Numbered from the stretch's first letter, positions 1 through 9,998 are shown. The stretch is 64,000 nucleotides of DNA from Bacillus changyiensis (GCF_027706145.1 NZ_JAQFWW010000001.1:682001-746000), one strand, 5' to 3'. Numbers and translations are program-made. Notes: generated by a model not told the origin, from the letters alone.

Positions 1-133
1 TTCAACCGATGATAAAAGGAATAATATCCCAATCCAAAAGACTTATTTGCTTACATATGTCTCTTCATCCCACAACATTTATAAAAAGAGTGGTAAACTT
101 TTATATTAGTTACTTACTTTAAAGATGAGAAGA

Positions 134-778
134 ATGGAATAAAAACTCTTGATGTTAAAGCGTTGCGTGAAGGAATTGATAAAACGCTTGACGATTAAAA
201 GTTCAATCTAAAGAAATCGCCAAAATTAAAAAAAGCGTTGACGGTATTGTATCTTTAGATGACACTTTAAAGGGAAAAGGCGGTGAGGCGATTCGCAATT
301 TTTACGAGGAGTGTCACACCCCTTTTTTGCGTTTCTATGATTTGTTTATCGAAGAATACACATCTTCACTCAAGAAAATCAAAAAATCGTTAGAATTACT
401 AGAATCTCATGATGATGGATTAATCTCACAACAATTTCTTGAGAACGACCTTGAAGACGGTTTAAATGAAGGTGACAGGGAAACAAAAAGCATAGTTTCC
501 TCAACGAATGACGTCATCAAAAAAGTCAAACATATTGTCGATTTACCCGAGCTGGACGATAGTGAGTTTGATAAGCATCAGAAACAAGCCCTGAAAGAAG
601 ATGAACACGACACACTTGAAAAAATTAACACATTCGACAGAGAGCAAACAAACGAGTTGAAGACAGCCGCAAACGATCTTTTTTACATATTGATGAAGTG
701 TATCCAATGTACTATCATAGGTTTGAAGAAAATGCAGACTAAAAAAATAGTGTATTGAATCTTTTAAAGGCAATCTAG
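134..778 (+). pseudogene. Decayed LXG-domain polymorphic toxin (N-terminal domain only)
   Basis: The plus strand encodes the N-terminal LXG domain of a type VII-secreted polymorphic toxin, but in several frames. It starts at an ATG at 134. A lost base near 140 moves the frame to one reading KTLDVKALREGIDKTL. A second shift near 195 leads to the longest open stretch (KVQSKEIAKIKKSVDG, then RFYDLFIEEYTSSLKKIKKS). A third shift near 690 leads to EVYPMYYHRFEENAD, followed by an in-frame stop and KNSVLNLLKAI. Intact LXG proteins are several hundred residues long and carry a C-terminal toxin domain; none is recognisable here. The family assignment rests on my memory of Bacillus LXG proteins of the YeeF/YobL type. 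It converges on mutL and is the only non-minus-strand locus in the window. Confidence 0.72.
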
Positions 779-779
779 A

Positions 780-1002
780 ATGGACCTTATTTCAGAGCTT
801 CATAGCAAAAAAAGTGAAAAATTATGTGATAGCTCCAAAAAAATATTTGAAATGCAAAAACAGTTTTTTGAACAAAACAGAGGAAGTACTGAGAAAGATT
901 ATTTTACAGAAGAAGAGTACAGGTCACTTTGTGAAAAAAGGTATTGAAGATATTCCAAACTTAACTAAACATATAAAATCAGTTATTAAATTTCAAAATT
1001 AA
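780..1002 (+). pseudogene. Small unidentified coding remnant after the LXG relic
   Basis: An ATG two bases after the last stop of the LXG relic opens a 55-codon frame (780-947) beginning MDLISELHSKKSEKLCDSSK and ending in CEKRY. Removing one A from the six-A run near 934-939 would join it to the next frame and extend the product through GIEDIPNLTKHIKSVIKFQN to a stop at 1000-1002, giving about 73 residues. The composition (K, E, S, F) is protein-like. I do not recognise the family. It could be an accessory or immunity gene of the LXG locus, or the remains of an unrelated small gene. The shift needed is +1, which does not fit a standard -1 slippery site, so decay is the simpler reading. Confidence 0.35.
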
Positions 1003-1133
1003 AATTGATATCTGCCCTCTTTACACAGAAAGCGCCTCCTTTATTACCTCCATAGCGCCTCAATTTTTATTTACGTCTTTGCACACCACAATCAAAACAT
1101 AAAACAGAAAGTGTCTTGCGTGTTGAAAAATAC

Positions 1134-1168
1134 AAAAAGGGTGGGCAAGACCATTCACCCACCCTTTT
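1134..1168 (-). terminator. Intrinsic terminator after mutL
   Basis: A GGGTGGG/CCCACCC stem flanked by A and T runs lies just downstream of the mutL stop. The minus-strand transcript ends in a run of five U. It is nearly symmetric and could also stop plus-strand transcription from the LXG relic. Confidence 0.8.
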
Positions 1169-1176
1169 AATCCTTG

Positions 1177-3042
1177 CTACATCACGCGTTTAAACATCTT
1201 CTCCATCTCATAAGTCGAATAATGAATGATAATTGGGCGGCCATGCGGGCATGTGAAAGGGTCGGTTGTTCGGCGCAGCTCGTCGAGCAGAGCGCTGATT
1301 TCATCATCACGCAAATGGCGGTTCGCTTTGATTGAGCCTTTACAGCTCATCATAATGGCCGCTTCTTCGCGAAGTTTTTTGATATCGATGTTTCGGTTAT
1401 CGAGAACCTGTTGAATGATATCTTCAATAATCATCGCTTCCTCACCCATCGGAAACCACGTCGGATGACTTCGGACGATATAGCTGCCGGCGCCGAATGA
1501 TTCGAGAAAAACGCCAACTTTAGCCAAGTCTTCGAAATGGTCTTCAATGATCATTGCTTCATTTTTTGAATAATGGAAAGTCAGCGGTACAAGCAGATCC
1601 TGAACTTCTGGTTCGATTTCTCCAACTTTTTCCCGAAAATATTCATATTTAATTCGCTCCTGTGCAGCATGTTGGTCAATAATGTACAGTCCGTTTTCGT
1701 TTTGCGCCAGGATGTAGGTGCCGTGCATTTGACCAATCGGGTACATGATCGGAACACGTTCTTTTGCTGTCACTGTTTCTTCGTCATGCTCAAACTTATT
1801 GTCCGATGGTGCTTCATATGGATCTTCCACCATGTCTTCAATGACCTCTGGTTCAGACCTTACATCTTGCCGAGGAAGATTTCCCACTTTCTCCTGTGAA
1901 GGTGGCGCCTCCTTTACAATTCCCGAAAAAGAAGGTGATGAAGCTTGTTCTAGTTCAACTTTTCGATCAGGAGCATTGTCAAAATTCATTTTTTGCTGTT
2001 CAGGCTTCACAAATGAAGGCGCTGGAGGTTTCGGCGTTTGCACACTTGGGATGAGTTGCTGCTGTTTGAATACATTTTTGATTGCATCGCGAATTAATTC
2101 GTGGAGCTCGGTCTCCTTGCTCAACCGCACTTCAAGTTTAGACGGATGTACATTGACATCGACAAGGAGCGGATCCATATTGATTTCAATAAAAGTGATC
2201 GGGTGCCGTCCGATCGGCAATAATGTATGGTAGCCTTCGTGAATGGCCTTTACAAGGGGGAAATTTTTAATATATCTACCATTCACAACAGATGACATAT
2301 AATTTCGTGATGCTCGGGTGATTTCAGGAAGCGCTATATAGCCCTTCACTTCAAAATCAAGGGAACTAGCATGAAGCGGAAGCATTTTTTTAGCAACCGC
2401 TGTTCCATAAATTGCTGCCAGTACATGGCGAACATCCCCGTTCCCATTTGTTTGCAACAAGGTTTTTCCTTGGTGACGCAGTCTAATAGATACTTCTGGA
2501 TGGGCCAAGGCGATTCTGTTGACAACATCTGTAATATTACCGAGCTCAGTATGGATCGTTTTCATATATTTTAGTCGTGCCGGTGTATTAAAAAATAAAT
2601 TGGCTACCGTAATTTCTGTTCCTCTCCGGCTAGACGATTTTTGCTCGGAAATGATTTTTCCTCCTTGAAGTGTGAGATGAGTTCCTGCTCCTTCGCCAGT
2701 GCTTGTTTTGATGGTTAAGTGTGAGACAGATGCAATACTTGGCAAAGCTTCTCCACGGAATCCGAGTGTTCGGACACGGAACAGATCGTTTTCATCTTTG
2801 ATTTTGCTTGTTGCATGACGTAAAAATGCGGTTTTGCAGTCTTCCGCATCCATCCCTTCACCATTGTCAACAACTTGAATAGATGAAAGTCCTGCCTCTT
2901 CAACATCGATTTCAATAACTGAACTGTTTGCATCAATTGCATTCTCGACCAGCTCTTTCACGACTGATGCCGGTCTTTCCACAACTTCACCCGCCGCGAT
3001 TTTATTTGATAAATCATCAGGAAGCTGGACTATTTTTGCCAA
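1177..3042 (-). CDS. mutL: DNA mismatch repair endonuclease MutL
   Basis: MutL couples mismatch recognition by MutS to strand removal. The 621-residue protein has an N-terminal GHKL ATPase with [10 protein letters not shown] around residue 29, DNGEGM at 59-64 and GFRGEAL at 94-100. A charged linker spans roughly 335-430. The C-terminal nuclease domain carries [12 protein letters not shown] at 456-467, SCKGSIKA and CPHGRP at 598-603. These are the metal-binding motifs of endonuclease-type MutL, as expected in bacteria without MutH. The start is TTG behind GAGGTGAAC. It follows mutS by 16 bases and is surely co-transcribed with it, ending at the terminator before the LXG relic. Confidence 0.97.
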   Translation of the reverse strand: MAKIVQLPDDLSNKIAAGEVVERPASVVKELVENAIDANSSVIEIDVEEAGLSSIQVVDNGEGMDAEDCKTAFLRHATSKIKDENDLFRVRTLGFRGEALPSIASVSHLTIKTSTGEGAGTHLTLQGGKIISEQKSSSRRGTEITVANLFFNTPARLKYMKTIHTELGNITDVVNRIALAHPEVSIRLRHQGKTLLQTNGNGDVRHVLAAIYGTAVAKKMLPLHASSLDFEVKGYIALPEITRASRNYMSSVVNGRYIKNFPLVKAIHEGYHTLLPIGRHPITFIEINMDPLLVDVNVHPSKLEVRLSKETELHELIRDAIKNVFKQQQLIPSVQTPKPPAPSFVKPEQQKMNFDNAPDRKVELEQASSPSFSGIVKEAPPSQEKVGNLPRQDVRSEPEVIEDMVEDPYEAPSDNKFEHDEETVTAKERVPIMYPIGQMHGTYILAQNENGLYIIDQHAAQERIKYEYFREKVGEIEPEVQDLLVPLTFHYSKNEAMIIEDHFEDLAKVGVFLESFGAGSYIVRSHPTWFPMGEEAMIIEDIIQQVLDNRNIDIKKLREEAAIMMSCKGSIKANRHLRDDEISALLDELRRTTDPFTCPHGRPIIIHYSTYEMEKMFKRVM

Positions 3043-3058
3043 GTTGGTTCACCTCTCT

Positions 3059-5641
3059 TTATCTTAATTTTTTTTGCAGCTTGTACAATTCATTCATCAC
3101 TTGTAAAGGGGTCATATCCAATAGGTTCATCGCTTTAAATTCCTCGAGAATGCCCTGTTCTTTATTAGACAGCTTTGCTTTCATTTTTTGAGGCTGATTC
3201 GTTTCAAAGAAAGATAACTGGGCAGGCTTTTCCTCGGCTACTGCTGTCGGAGTTTCTTTTGTTGCTGGTGTCGATTCCTTTGCACCAGCTTCAAGCTCTG
3301 CTAAGATTGTTTTGGCTCGACTGATTAAATCGGCCGGCAGTTCAGCAAGTTGCGCGACATGGATCCCATAGCTTTTGTCTGCGGCTCCTTCTTTTATTTG
3401 ATGGAGAAAAACCACTTTTCCTTCATATTCTTCTGCACGAACGTGAACATTTTTCAGATCTGGAAGCTTGTCTTCAAGTGCTGTCAGTTCGTGATAATGG
3501 GTGGAGAATAATGTTTTTGCACCGATATGGTGATGAACGTATTCGATGATCGCCTGAGCGAGCGCCATTCCATCATATGTTGATGTACCTCGACCGATTT
3601 CATCAAATAAAATCAAGCTGTTTTTTGTTGCATGGATCATCGCATTTTTGGCTTCAAGCATCTCCACCATAAAAGTACTTTGACCAGAAATTAAGTCATC
3701 GGCTGCACCTATTCTCGTGAAAATCTGATCAAAAATCGGTAAGTTTGCTTTTTTAGCAGGGACAAAACAGCCGATTTGCGCCAAAATTGAAATTAAAGCC
3801 ATCTGTCTCATATATGTGCTTTTTCCCGACATGTTTGGCCCTGTAATTAATAGCATTTGTCTTCCTTTTCCCATTTCACAGCTGTTCGGCACATATGACT
3901 GGCTATCCATTACTTTTTCAACGACCGGATGACGTCCATCAACAACTTGAACATTGTCCTCAGAAAATATCGGCTTTACGTAATGGCGATTCTCGCTAAT
4001 TGTTGCAAAGCACTGTAAAACATCAAGTTCACTCATCATTTTGGCAAGTGTTTGCAGGCGAGGGATATATTGCTTCACCTGCTCGCGAAGCTCGGAAAAC
4101 AGCTTATATTCCAGTTCACAAATATTGTTTTCCGCTTCTAGAATCAAAGCTTCTTTTTCTTTCAATTCCGGAGTAATATAACGCTCAGCATTTGTTAACG
4201 TTTGTTTTCGTTCATAACGTCCTTCTTCCAGAAGATGAATGTTTGCTTTTGTGACTTCAATATAGTAGCCAAACACCTTGTTAAATCCGACCTTTAAGGA
4301 GCGAATCCCAGTGGATTGCCGTTCCTTTTGCTCAAGTTGAGCGATCCAGTCCTTCCCATTTTTACTTGCATCTCTATATTCATCAAGTTTTAAGTGAAAG
4401 CCGTCTTTTATTAAGTTTCCTTCTTTTAAAGAAAGCGGTGGTTCCTCATGAAGAGCTTCTTCTAAAAGCTCTAACAAGTCATTACATGGATCAATTTTTC
4501 CTGCACGTTCTTTTGCTTTCGGATGATTAAGAGAAGTGACAAGCTGCTTGATTGCCGGAACTTGTTTTAGTGATTCCTTCAATTGAATCAAATCTCTAGC
4601 ATTCACATTTCCATAAGCCACACGACCAGCAAGCCGCTCAAGATCGTATACTTCTTTCAGCCGTTCGCGCAAATCCTCGCGTTCAAACAAGTGAGTGATT
4701 AATGTTTCAACGATTTCCTGCCGTTCTTCAATCTGGCTTTTCCGAACCAATGGCCGGTCAATCCATTGTTTTAAAAGGCGGCTGCCCATCGCTGTTTTCG
4801 TCTCATCCAATAGCCAGAGAAGTGAGCCTTTTTTATTTTTTGAACGGATCGTTTCAGTCAATTCTAAATTGCGCTTAGAATACAGATCGATTTTCATCGC
4901 TTCTTCCAATTGATATGGCTGTACTTTCTGAAGATGGTCAAGACTTCTTTTTTGCGTGCGTTTTAAATATGTGTAAAGTCTGAGAAAAGTTTGCCTCATA
5001 TCATCATCTGGTAAGTCGTTGACAATATCAGCTGATTTTTCCATTTCGTCTTCAAAAGAAATGGTTGCTCCTAAGCGATCTTTTAACATGGCGATGCTTT
5101 TATCACTAAAGCTACTGGCCACAACGATTTCCCGTGCTCCGACAGAATATATTTCTGACACGACATCATCAAAATTTTCAATGGTTGTTACTAGATTCTC
5201 ACCTGTCGTTAAATCTGAAAACGCAAGGCCGTATGTGTGCTGCTTCACACTGATCGATGCGATAAAATTGTTTTCATTTTCATGGATACCCTTACCGTCC
5301 ATGACAGTTCCCGGTGTAATTAACTGAACAACTTCCCTTTTCACGACTCCTTTTGCAGTCTTAGGGTCTTCCACTTGTTCACAGATCGCTACTTTATAAC
5401 CTTTTTTGATCAACTGTTCAATATAGGATGAACAAGCATGATAAGGAACTCCGCACATTGGGATTCGTTCATCTGTTCCTCCATCTCTGCTCGTTAAAGT
5501 GATTTCGAGTTCCTGAGATGCTTTTTTTGCATCCTCAAAAAACATCTCGTAAAAATCGCCAAGACGAAAAAATAAAAAGGCATCCTGATAATCTGCCTTA
5601 ATCTTTAAATATTGCTGTATCATCGGCGTGTAACCTGCCAT
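3059..5641 (-). CDS. mutS: DNA mismatch recognition ATPase MutS
   Basis: MutS binds mispaired and looped bases and recruits MutL. The 860-residue protein has the mismatch-contacting Phe-Tyr-Glu at 30-32 in the N-terminal domain, then connector, lever and clamp regions. The ABC-type ATPase has Walker [10 protein letters not shown] near residue 600 and the [12 protein letters not shown] motif further on. The C-terminus is a variable linker followed by a helical end of the type used for tetramerisation and clamp interaction. Length matches the family. The ATG is preceded by a GGGGGAT ribosome site. A terminator separates it from cotE, so mutS-mutL form their own transcript. Confidence 0.97.
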   Translation of the reverse strand: MAGYTPMIQQYLKIKADYQDAFLFFRLGDFYEMFFEDAKKASQELEITLTSRDGGTDERIPMCGVPYHACSSYIEQLIKKGYKVAICEQVEDPKTAKGVVKREVVQLITPGTVMDGKGIHENENNFIASISVKQHTYGLAFSDLTTGENLVTTIENFDDVVSEIYSVGAREIVVASSFSDKSIAMLKDRLGATISFEDEMEKSADIVNDLPDDDMRQTFLRLYTYLKRTQKRSLDHLQKVQPYQLEEAMKIDLYSKRNLELTETIRSKNKKGSLLWLLDETKTAMGSRLLKQWIDRPLVRKSQIEERQEIVETLITHLFEREDLRERLKEVYDLERLAGRVAYGNVNARDLIQLKESLKQVPAIKQLVTSLNHPKAKERAGKIDPCNDLLELLEEALHEEPPLSLKEGNLIKDGFHLKLDEYRDASKNGKDWIAQLEQKERQSTGIRSLKVGFNKVFGYYIEVTKANIHLLEEGRYERKQTLTNAERYITPELKEKEALILEAENNICELEYKLFSELREQVKQYIPRLQTLAKMMSELDVLQCFATISENRHYVKPIFSEDNVQVVDGRHPVVEKVMDSQSYVPNSCEMGKGRQMLLITGPNMSGKSTYMRQMALISILAQIGCFVPAKKANLPIFDQIFTRIGAADDLISGQSTFMVEMLEAKNAMIHATKNSLILFDEIGRGTSTYDGMALAQAIIEYVHHHIGAKTLFSTHYHELTALEDKLPDLKNVHVRAEEYEGKVVFLHQIKEGAADKSYGIHVAQLAELPADLISRAKTILAELEAGAKESTPATKETPTAVAEEKPAQLSFFETNQPQKMKAKLSNKEQGILEEFKAMNLLDMTPLQVMNELYKLQKKLR

Positions 5642-5696
5642 AAAAATCCCCCACTATGTATTTTACGTTCTATTTATTCCAAAATAGATTATAACA

Positions 5697-5732
5697 CAAA
5701 AAAGAAACTAGGGCGGTGTTTCCCTAGCTTCC
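5697..5732 (-). terminator. Intrinsic terminator after cotE
   Basis: A CTAGGG/CCCTAG-centred stem lies immediately after the cotE stop, followed on the minus strand by a run of U. It separates the sporulation gene cotE from mutSL. Confidence 0.8.
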
Positions 5733-5734
5733 TT

Positions 5735-6283
5735 TTATTCTTCTGGATCTCCTACTAAAAACTCGGGATTGATATCCTCCAGTTCTTCATCTAGTTCTTC
5801 TTCCCATGCATCTTCTTCATCGCTTTCTGTCCAATTAGAGTTAACTTCAACGACAACTTTTGTTTCACCCACCACTTCAGATAAAAACTCTCGTTCTGCC
5901 TGAACAACGACTTTGTTTCCATTTGGAGAAATCGTTACTTCCAAACAATTTGGTTGCTGAAGCACTTTTGCAATGACTTCATGTTCATCATCTAAGTAGT
6001 TTTTGTCACGATATCTGAGTTTGATCACATCAACATATGAAACGCGTTCTGTGACAACCTCTGTTTTTGTGTTGTCAGCATATGAATACCACACATTAAT
6101 ATCATAGGTCCCTTCAATTTCAACCGTTTTGCCGACTTTTTCAGCGTCATACTTATGATTGATAATCCATCCCCCTAAAATACTGGTTGGCTTTTGTGAA
6201 GGGGAGATTGTATGAGTACACTGGGTGAATTTCCGGCCTTTCGCAACCACCGCTTTTGTAATAATTTCCCTGTATTCAGACAT
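5735..6283 (-). CDS. cotE: Outer spore coat morphogenetic protein CotE
   Basis: CotE is the organiser of the outer coat of the Bacillus endospore and is deposited on the mother-cell side of the forespore. The 182-residue protein matches the family length. It has a basic, Cys-containing N-terminal segment ([20 protein letters not shown]) and the family's strongly acidic C-terminus from about residue 155 ([20 protein letters not shown]). It has no signal peptide and no membrane segment. It sits alone between two terminators, so it is monocistronic. A sigma-E-like promoter lies about 110 bases upstream, consistent with mother-cell expression. Confidence 0.95.
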   Translation of the reverse strand: MSEYREIITKAVVAKGRKFTQCTHTISPSQKPTSILGGWIINHKYDAEKVGKTVEIEGTYDINVWYSYADNTKTEVVTERVSYVDVIKLRYRDKNYLDDEHEVIAKVLQQPNCLEVTISPNGNKVVVQAEREFLSEVVGETKVVVEVNSNWTESDEEDAWEEELDEELEDINPEFLVGDPEE

Positions 6284-6391
6284 TCAGTCATGCCTCCTTG
6301 TTTTTGATCATGTTATTTTATGCTGGGCATTTGTCTCATGTGCTAAATCCTAAGAAATGAAAAAGAGAGTCTTATATTATGAATCTGTTTA

Positions 6392-6421
6392 AGTGTATGC
6401 ACAAAAGCGGATAAACTTGAC
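6392..6421 (-). promoter_or_regulatory. Candidate sigma-E promoter of cotE
   Basis: On the minus strand GTCAAGTT (6414-6421), a 14-base spacer and CATACACT (6392-6399) fit the mother-cell sigma-E pattern. The -10 matches CATACAHT exactly and the -35 matches loosely. Early mother-cell transcription of cotE is established in B. subtilis. The assignment to this exact site is inference. Confidence 0.5.
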
Positions 6422-6455
6422 TTAAAATGCGAAAAGAAAAAGACATACCATTTAC

Positions 6456-6486
6456 ACAAAAAAACAGCACCTTTTAAAAGGCGCTG
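6456..6486 (-). terminator. Intrinsic terminator after ricA
   Basis: The stem CAGCGCCTTTT/AAAAGGTGCTG is followed on the minus strand by a run of seven U, just beyond the ricA stop. It ends the miaB-ricA transcript. Confidence 0.85.
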
Positions 6487-6488
6487 AA

Positions 6489-6920
6489 TTACAATGAGCA
6501 GCTAGGTTGTGAGTTTTTAACTTTTGAACCGGTTTCTCCTGTTAAAAGATTCCCTCCGGTCGATTGAATGATCTCATTTGTCACTTGGTTTGATATTGTA
6601 TGAGCAACGAGTTGAAGAAGATCGTTAACTTCCATTTGAGATTGTCTAAATTCTTGGATAATCGGAATCCCATCAAGCTCTTCCTGAAGCGCATCGATTT
6701 TTGCTTCTGTTTGTTTTAACGCTTCATGTTTTTCATAATGTTTAAAGTTGACTGCTTGCTTTTGTAAGGCTTTGATTTGATTGATAATATTTGTAATCTT
6801 ACTATTTTCATTAATCTGTTCTTCAGCCTTTTTAAAGAAGTCAACTTCTTCTGTTTCTGCCATCATTTTAGCAAGTTCGCGTGCCTTTGTGACAATATCT
6901 TTTTTTGTGTAAAGAGTCAT
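6489..6920 (-). CDS. ricA: RicA (YmcA), Ric complex subunit of the YlbF/YmcA family
   Basis: RicA forms the Ric complex with RicF (YlbF) and RicT (YaaT). In B. subtilis this complex binds iron-sulfur clusters, stimulates RNase Y-dependent mRNA processing and is needed for biofilm formation, competence and sporulation. The 143-residue protein is almost entirely helical, with a long amphipathic stretch at about 40-95. It ends in a short tail with the conserved Cys at 141 (SCSL). It starts one base after the miaB stop, so the two genes are translationally adjacent and share a promoter. RNase Y itself (rny) is encoded 3 kb away in this window. Confidence 0.93.
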   Translation of the reverse strand: MTLYTKKDIVTKARELAKMMAETEEVDFFKKAEEQINENSKITNIINQIKALQKQAVNFKHYEKHEALKQTEAKIDALQEELDGIPIIQEFRQSQMEVNDLLQLVAHTISNQVTNEIIQSTGGNLLTGETGSKVKNSQPSCSL

Positions 6921-6921
6921 T

Positions 6922-8451
6922 TTATTTCACCTCGGTTGCTTCTCCTACCATTTTTCCGTCAAGCGACCATGTTTTCGCCTGATCAATTTTCACCTGAACA
7001 AGCTGACCAATTGCTTCTTTTGGCCCCTTAAAGTTGACAAGCTTGTTTTTTCGAGTGTAACCTGCGAGAATATCAGGGTTGTTCTTACTTTCACCTTCTA
7101 CTAATACTTCGACAACTTGACCCTCATATTCCTTCATTTTCTTGGCAGAAATTTCATTGACCAGTTCATTTAAGCGTTGAAGACGTTCTTTCTTAACCCT
7201 CATTGGAACATTATCTTTCATCTTTGCTGCCGGTGTACCTTCACGAGGTGAATAAATAAACGTATAAGCACTGTCAAACTCAACCTCTCGATACAAGGAA
7301 AGTGTTTCTTCAAACTGTTCTTCTGTTTCATTAGGGAAACCTACAATGATATCGGTTGTTAAAGAAGCGTTTGGTATCGCTTTTTTGATCTTAGCGACTA
7401 ATTCAAGATAACGTTCACGGTCATATTTACGCGCCATTAACTTCAATACTGCTGAACTACCAGACTGAACTGGAAGATGGATATGATCCAACAGATTGCC
7501 GCCTTTTGCAAGCACCTCGATCAAGTGATCATCAAAATCACGCGGATGGCTTGTTGTAAAACGGATTCTAGGAATATCAATTTGATGGAGCTCATCCATC
7601 AAATCGCCGAGACCGTATTCTATGTTCTCGAAATCTTTTCCATAAGCATTAACGTTTTGTCCGAGGAGCGTAATTTCTTTATAGCCTTCTGCCGCAAGCC
7701 TTCTGACTTCCTGAATGATTTCTTCAGGACGTCTGCTGCGTTCTTTCCCTCTTGTGTATGGTACAATACAATACGTACAGAATTTATCACATCCGTACAT
7801 GATGTTCACCCATGCTTTAATTTTACCATGGCGAACTTTTGGTAGGTTTTCAATAACGTCTCCCTCTTTAGACCATACTTCAATAACCATTTCTTTTGAA
7901 AGATAAGCTTCTGATAACAGTTCTGGCAGGCGGTGAATGTTATGTGTACCGAAAATCAAGTCAATGAATGGATGTTTTTTCAAAATTCTGTTGACAACTG
8001 ACTCTTCTTGTGACATACATCCACAAACACCGAGAATCAAATCGGGATTATCTTTTTTTAGAGCTTTTAAATGACCGATTTCACCAAATACTTTATTTTC
8101 CGCATTTTCTCGGATAGCACATGTGTTTAACAAAATGACATTGGCATCTTCTGTCGAGTTGGTCGGTTCATAGCCAAGAGCCATAAAAATTCCAGCCATT
8201 ACTTCTGTATCGTGCTCATTCATCTGGCAACCGTATGTGCGGATATAAAACTTCCGTCCCTCACCAATGCCTTTGTACTGCTCTGCGATTTTAAAATCGT
8301 TATGATATTCAACGGCTTCTTTGCCACGTTTTTTTGCGTCCTTTAATGAAGGCGGAATATAAACAGCTTCAAAATACTTGCTGTAATCCTTTTCGGATTT
8401 TTTGTCCGCTGGATTAACCTGTCCGCTTTCAGTTCGCTGTTTCTCATTCAT
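6922..8451 (-). CDS. miaB: tRNA-2-methylthio-N6-dimethylallyladenosine synthase MiaB
   Basis: MiaB adds a methylthio group to i6A37 of tRNAs that read UNN codons, using two 4Fe-4S clusters and S-adenosylmethionine. The 509-residue protein has a Bacillus-type N-terminal extension of about 65 residues. The UPF0004 domain follows, with cluster ligands Cys75, Cys111 and Cys145. The radical-SAM motif CDKFCTYC has Cys221, Cys225 and Cys228, and a TRAM RNA-binding domain covers about 440-505. It leads a two-gene unit with ricA. A strong promoter overlapped by a Fur-box-like sequence lies about 80 bases upstream, which would tie this iron-demanding enzyme to iron supply. Confidence 0.97.
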   Translation of the reverse strand: MNEKQRTESGQVNPADKKSEKDYSKYFEAVYIPPSLKDAKKRGKEAVEYHNDFKIAEQYKGIGEGRKFYIRTYGCQMNEHDTEVMAGIFMALGYEPTNSTEDANVILLNTCAIRENAENKVFGEIGHLKALKKDNPDLILGVCGCMSQEESVVNRILKKHPFIDLIFGTHNIHRLPELLSEAYLSKEMVIEVWSKEGDVIENLPKVRHGKIKAWVNIMYGCDKFCTYCIVPYTRGKERSRRPEEIIQEVRRLAAEGYKEITLLGQNVNAYGKDFENIEYGLGDLMDELHQIDIPRIRFTTSHPRDFDDHLIEVLAKGGNLLDHIHLPVQSGSSAVLKLMARKYDRERYLELVAKIKKAIPNASLTTDIIVGFPNETEEQFEETLSLYREVEFDSAYTFIYSPREGTPAAKMKDNVPMRVKKERLQRLNELVNEISAKKMKEYEGQVVEVLVEGESKNNPDILAGYTRKNKLVNFKGPKEAIGQLVQVKIDQAKTWSLDGKMVGEATEVK

Positions 8452-8491
8452 GTTTTTTGTCTCCTTTCAAACAAACTCACTCTTCAGTATA

Positions 8492-8523
8492 AAGGTTCCA
8501 GGCTGCCAATACAACCTAGAACC
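8492..8523 (-). other. Hairpin at the 5' end of the miaB transcript
   Basis: The inverted repeat GGTTCTAGG/CCTGGAACC starts at the predicted transcription start and is followed by UUUAUA on the minus strand. It could be a weak attenuator or a 5' stabilising stem-loop. The U tract is poor. Confidence 0.4.
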
Positions 8524-8527
8524 CATC

Positions 8528-8556
8528 ATTATATACTAAATGAAAATGATTATCAA
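8528..8556 (-). promoter_or_regulatory. Sigma-A promoter of miaB-ricA with overlapping Fur-box-like operator
   Basis: On the minus strand TTGATA (8551-8556), exactly 17 bases and TATAAT (8528-8533) form a near-consensus vegetative promoter. The 15-mer at 8541-8555 reads TGATAATCATTTTCA and matches the Bacillus Fur 7-1-7 consensus TGATAATNATTATCA at all specified positions except one. It covers the -35 and half of the spacer, where repressor binding would block RNA polymerase. The promoter is seen directly; Fur control is inference. Confidence 0.68.
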
Positions 8557-8600
8557 TGGTTTTTTGTGTTTAGGTTTTTGTACCGCCATTTTCTTTAACC

Positions 8601-8633
8601 AAAAACAACCCACTTACATCTGTAAGTAGGTTG
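8601..8633 (-). terminator. Intrinsic terminator after spoVS
   Basis: A 12-base-pair stem (CAACCTACTTAC/GTAAGTGGGTTG on the minus strand) with a short loop is followed by UUUUU. It separates spoVS from miaB. In B. subtilis tdh and kbl occupy this interval, and they are absent here. Confidence 0.85.
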
Positions 8634-8663
8634 AAGCATATGGAATAGCAAGTTCTTTGTCTA

Positions 8664-8924
8664 TCAGCGAGGTTCTACAATCAATTTAATCGCTGTTCGT
8701 TCTTCACCGTCAATTTGAATGTCGGTAAAGGCCGGGATACAAATCAGATCAACTCCACTTGGTGCGACAAATCCACGGGCAATCGCCACAGCTTTTACAG
8801 CCTGATTTAGTGCTCCTGCTCCGATTGCTTGAATTTCTGCAGCTCCTCGTTCTCTTAAAACTCCTGCGAGTGCACCTGCAACTGAATTCGGATTTGATTT
8901 TGCTGAAACTTTTAATATTTCCAT
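8664..8924 (-). CDS. spoVS: Stage V sporulation protein S
   Basis: SpoVS is a small Alba-like DNA/RNA-binding protein that affects sporulation progression and septation. The 86-residue product begins MEILKVSAKSNPNSVAGALA, and its Gly/Ala-rich body is conserved across Gram-positive spore formers. The frame is open for 30 more codons upstream. The start at 8924 is chosen because it has a strong AGAGGGGGAG site and gives exactly the family length. It is followed by its own terminator. A sigma-H-like promoter lies about 130 bases upstream. Confidence 0.95.
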   Translation of the reverse strand: MEILKVSAKSNPNSVAGALAGVLRERGAAEIQAIGAGALNQAVKAVAIARGFVAPSGVDLICIPAFTDIQIDGEERTAIKLIVEPR

Positions 8925-9057
8925 TCCTGCTCCCCCTCTAAATTTACAATAGATAAGTGAGTGTTCATTAGAACAATCATTATTAGATGTTGCTATTTCT
9001 AAAGCCATCCCCAATATTGCTTTTCAAAAATAGCAGGGTACCTTCCATTTTTACTAT

Positions 9058-9085
9058 ATTCACTAAAAGATCTGGATATTCCTGC
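9058..9085 (-). promoter_or_regulatory. Candidate sigma-H promoter of spoVS
   Basis: On the minus strand GCAGGAATA and, 13 bases later, GTGAAT resemble the sigma-H pattern (RNAGGAWWW and RNNGAAT). spoVS is known in B. subtilis as a sigma-H-dependent gene. The match is partial, so this is a candidate. Confidence 0.45.
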
Positions 9086-9111
9086 TTTCTATTTAATATT
9101 TTTCTAAAATG

Positions 9112-9906
9112 CTATTCAAAAAACATATGATCATCATTAATTAAAATTCGGTCAATCTTAACAGCTTTTTTACTTTGTTCATCGATATCTATGACAACTG
9201 CACTTAATGTCGTACGACCTTCGGCAACTTCAAAGCGAACAGGAAGGTTTGTTTTAAAGCGTTTGATCACTGCTTCTTTGTCCGTTCCGAGAATTCCGTC
9301 ATACGGACCGGTCATCCCCACATCAGAAATATATGCTGTACCTTTTTCAAGCACACGATTATCAGCGGTTTGAACATGTGTATGTGTTCCGACAACAGCT
9401 GACACTCTCCCATCTGTATACCAGCCAATCGCCTGTTTTTCACTAGTTGCTTCAGCATGAAAATCGATGAAAATATACGGCGTTCTTCGAGAAGCTTCTT
9501 CAATTAACTCATCTACTTTTTGAAAAGGACAGTCAAGCGGAGGAAGAAATGTCCGACCTTGCAGATTGATGACAGCCAATTCCTTTCCGTTTGCTTTTGT
9601 ATATGTCATTCCTTTCCCTGGCGTGTTCTTCGGAAAGTTAGCAGGTCTGATCATCTTGGGAACATCATCAATAAAATCGAATATTTCTCTTTTATCCCAT
9701 GTATGGTTTCCCATTGTGATCACATCAGCTCCCGCTTCTATGATTTCATGATATATTTTTTCAGTTATGCCTTTCCCATGTGCAGCGTTTTCTCCATTTA
9801 CGATGGTGGCATGCGGTTTATATTTTAGTTTTAGTTTTGGTAAATAGCTTTTGAGCATATGTCTGCCGGGTGAACCGACAATATCTCCTACAAATAGAAT
9901 TCTCAT
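9112..9906 (-). CDS. ymdB: YmdB metallophosphoesterase
   Basis: YmdB is a cytosolic dinuclear-metal phosphodiesterase. In B. subtilis it is active on cyclic nucleotides in vitro and influences biofilm gene expression and nanotube formation. The 264-residue protein carries the full metal and catalytic set: Asp8 in VGDIVG, Glu39 and Asn40 in NGENAAHG, Asn67 and His68 in GNHTWD, His151 in DFHAEAT, and His176 and His178 in GTHTHVQT. Length equals that of the B. subtilis protein. It lies between rny and spoVS as in related genomes, with the rny terminator just upstream. Confidence 0.95.
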   Translation of the reverse strand: MRILFVGDIVGSPGRHMLKSYLPKLKLKYKPHATIVNGENAAHGKGITEKIYHEIIEAGADVITMGNHTWDKREIFDFIDDVPKMIRPANFPKNTPGKGMTYTKANGKELAVINLQGRTFLPPLDCPFQKVDELIEEASRRTPYIFIDFHAEATSEKQAIGWYTDGRVSAVVGTHTHVQTADNRVLEKGTAYISDVGMTGPYDGILGTDKEAVIKRFKTNLPVRFEVAEGRTTLSAVVIDIDEQSKKAVKIDRILINDDHMFFE

Positions 9907-9961
9907 GTTTTGACCCTTTCTTTTTTAAAATAGGCTTTTTAATAGTGTTACATAAGAAAAC

Positions 9962-9998
9962 AAAAAAATAAAGCGATGCATGCTGCACCACTTTATTT
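9962..9998 (-). terminator. Intrinsic terminator after rny
   Basis: An imperfect stem of about 15 pairs (AAATAAAGTGGTGCA against TGCATCGCTTTATTT) overlaps the rny stop and runs into UUUUUUUG on the minus strand. Confidence 0.75.

Noticed and set aside
930..947. Programmed frameshifting at the A-rich run in the small relic
   Set aside because: Joining the frames needs a +1 shift, while the run lacks the codon phasing of a -1 slippery heptamer, and the neighbouring gene is clearly decayed.
1745..2233. A 162-codon plus-strand frame opposite mutL
   Set aside because: It is antisense to the mutL linker and ATPase region, with a Ser/Cys-rich composition typical of reverse frames.
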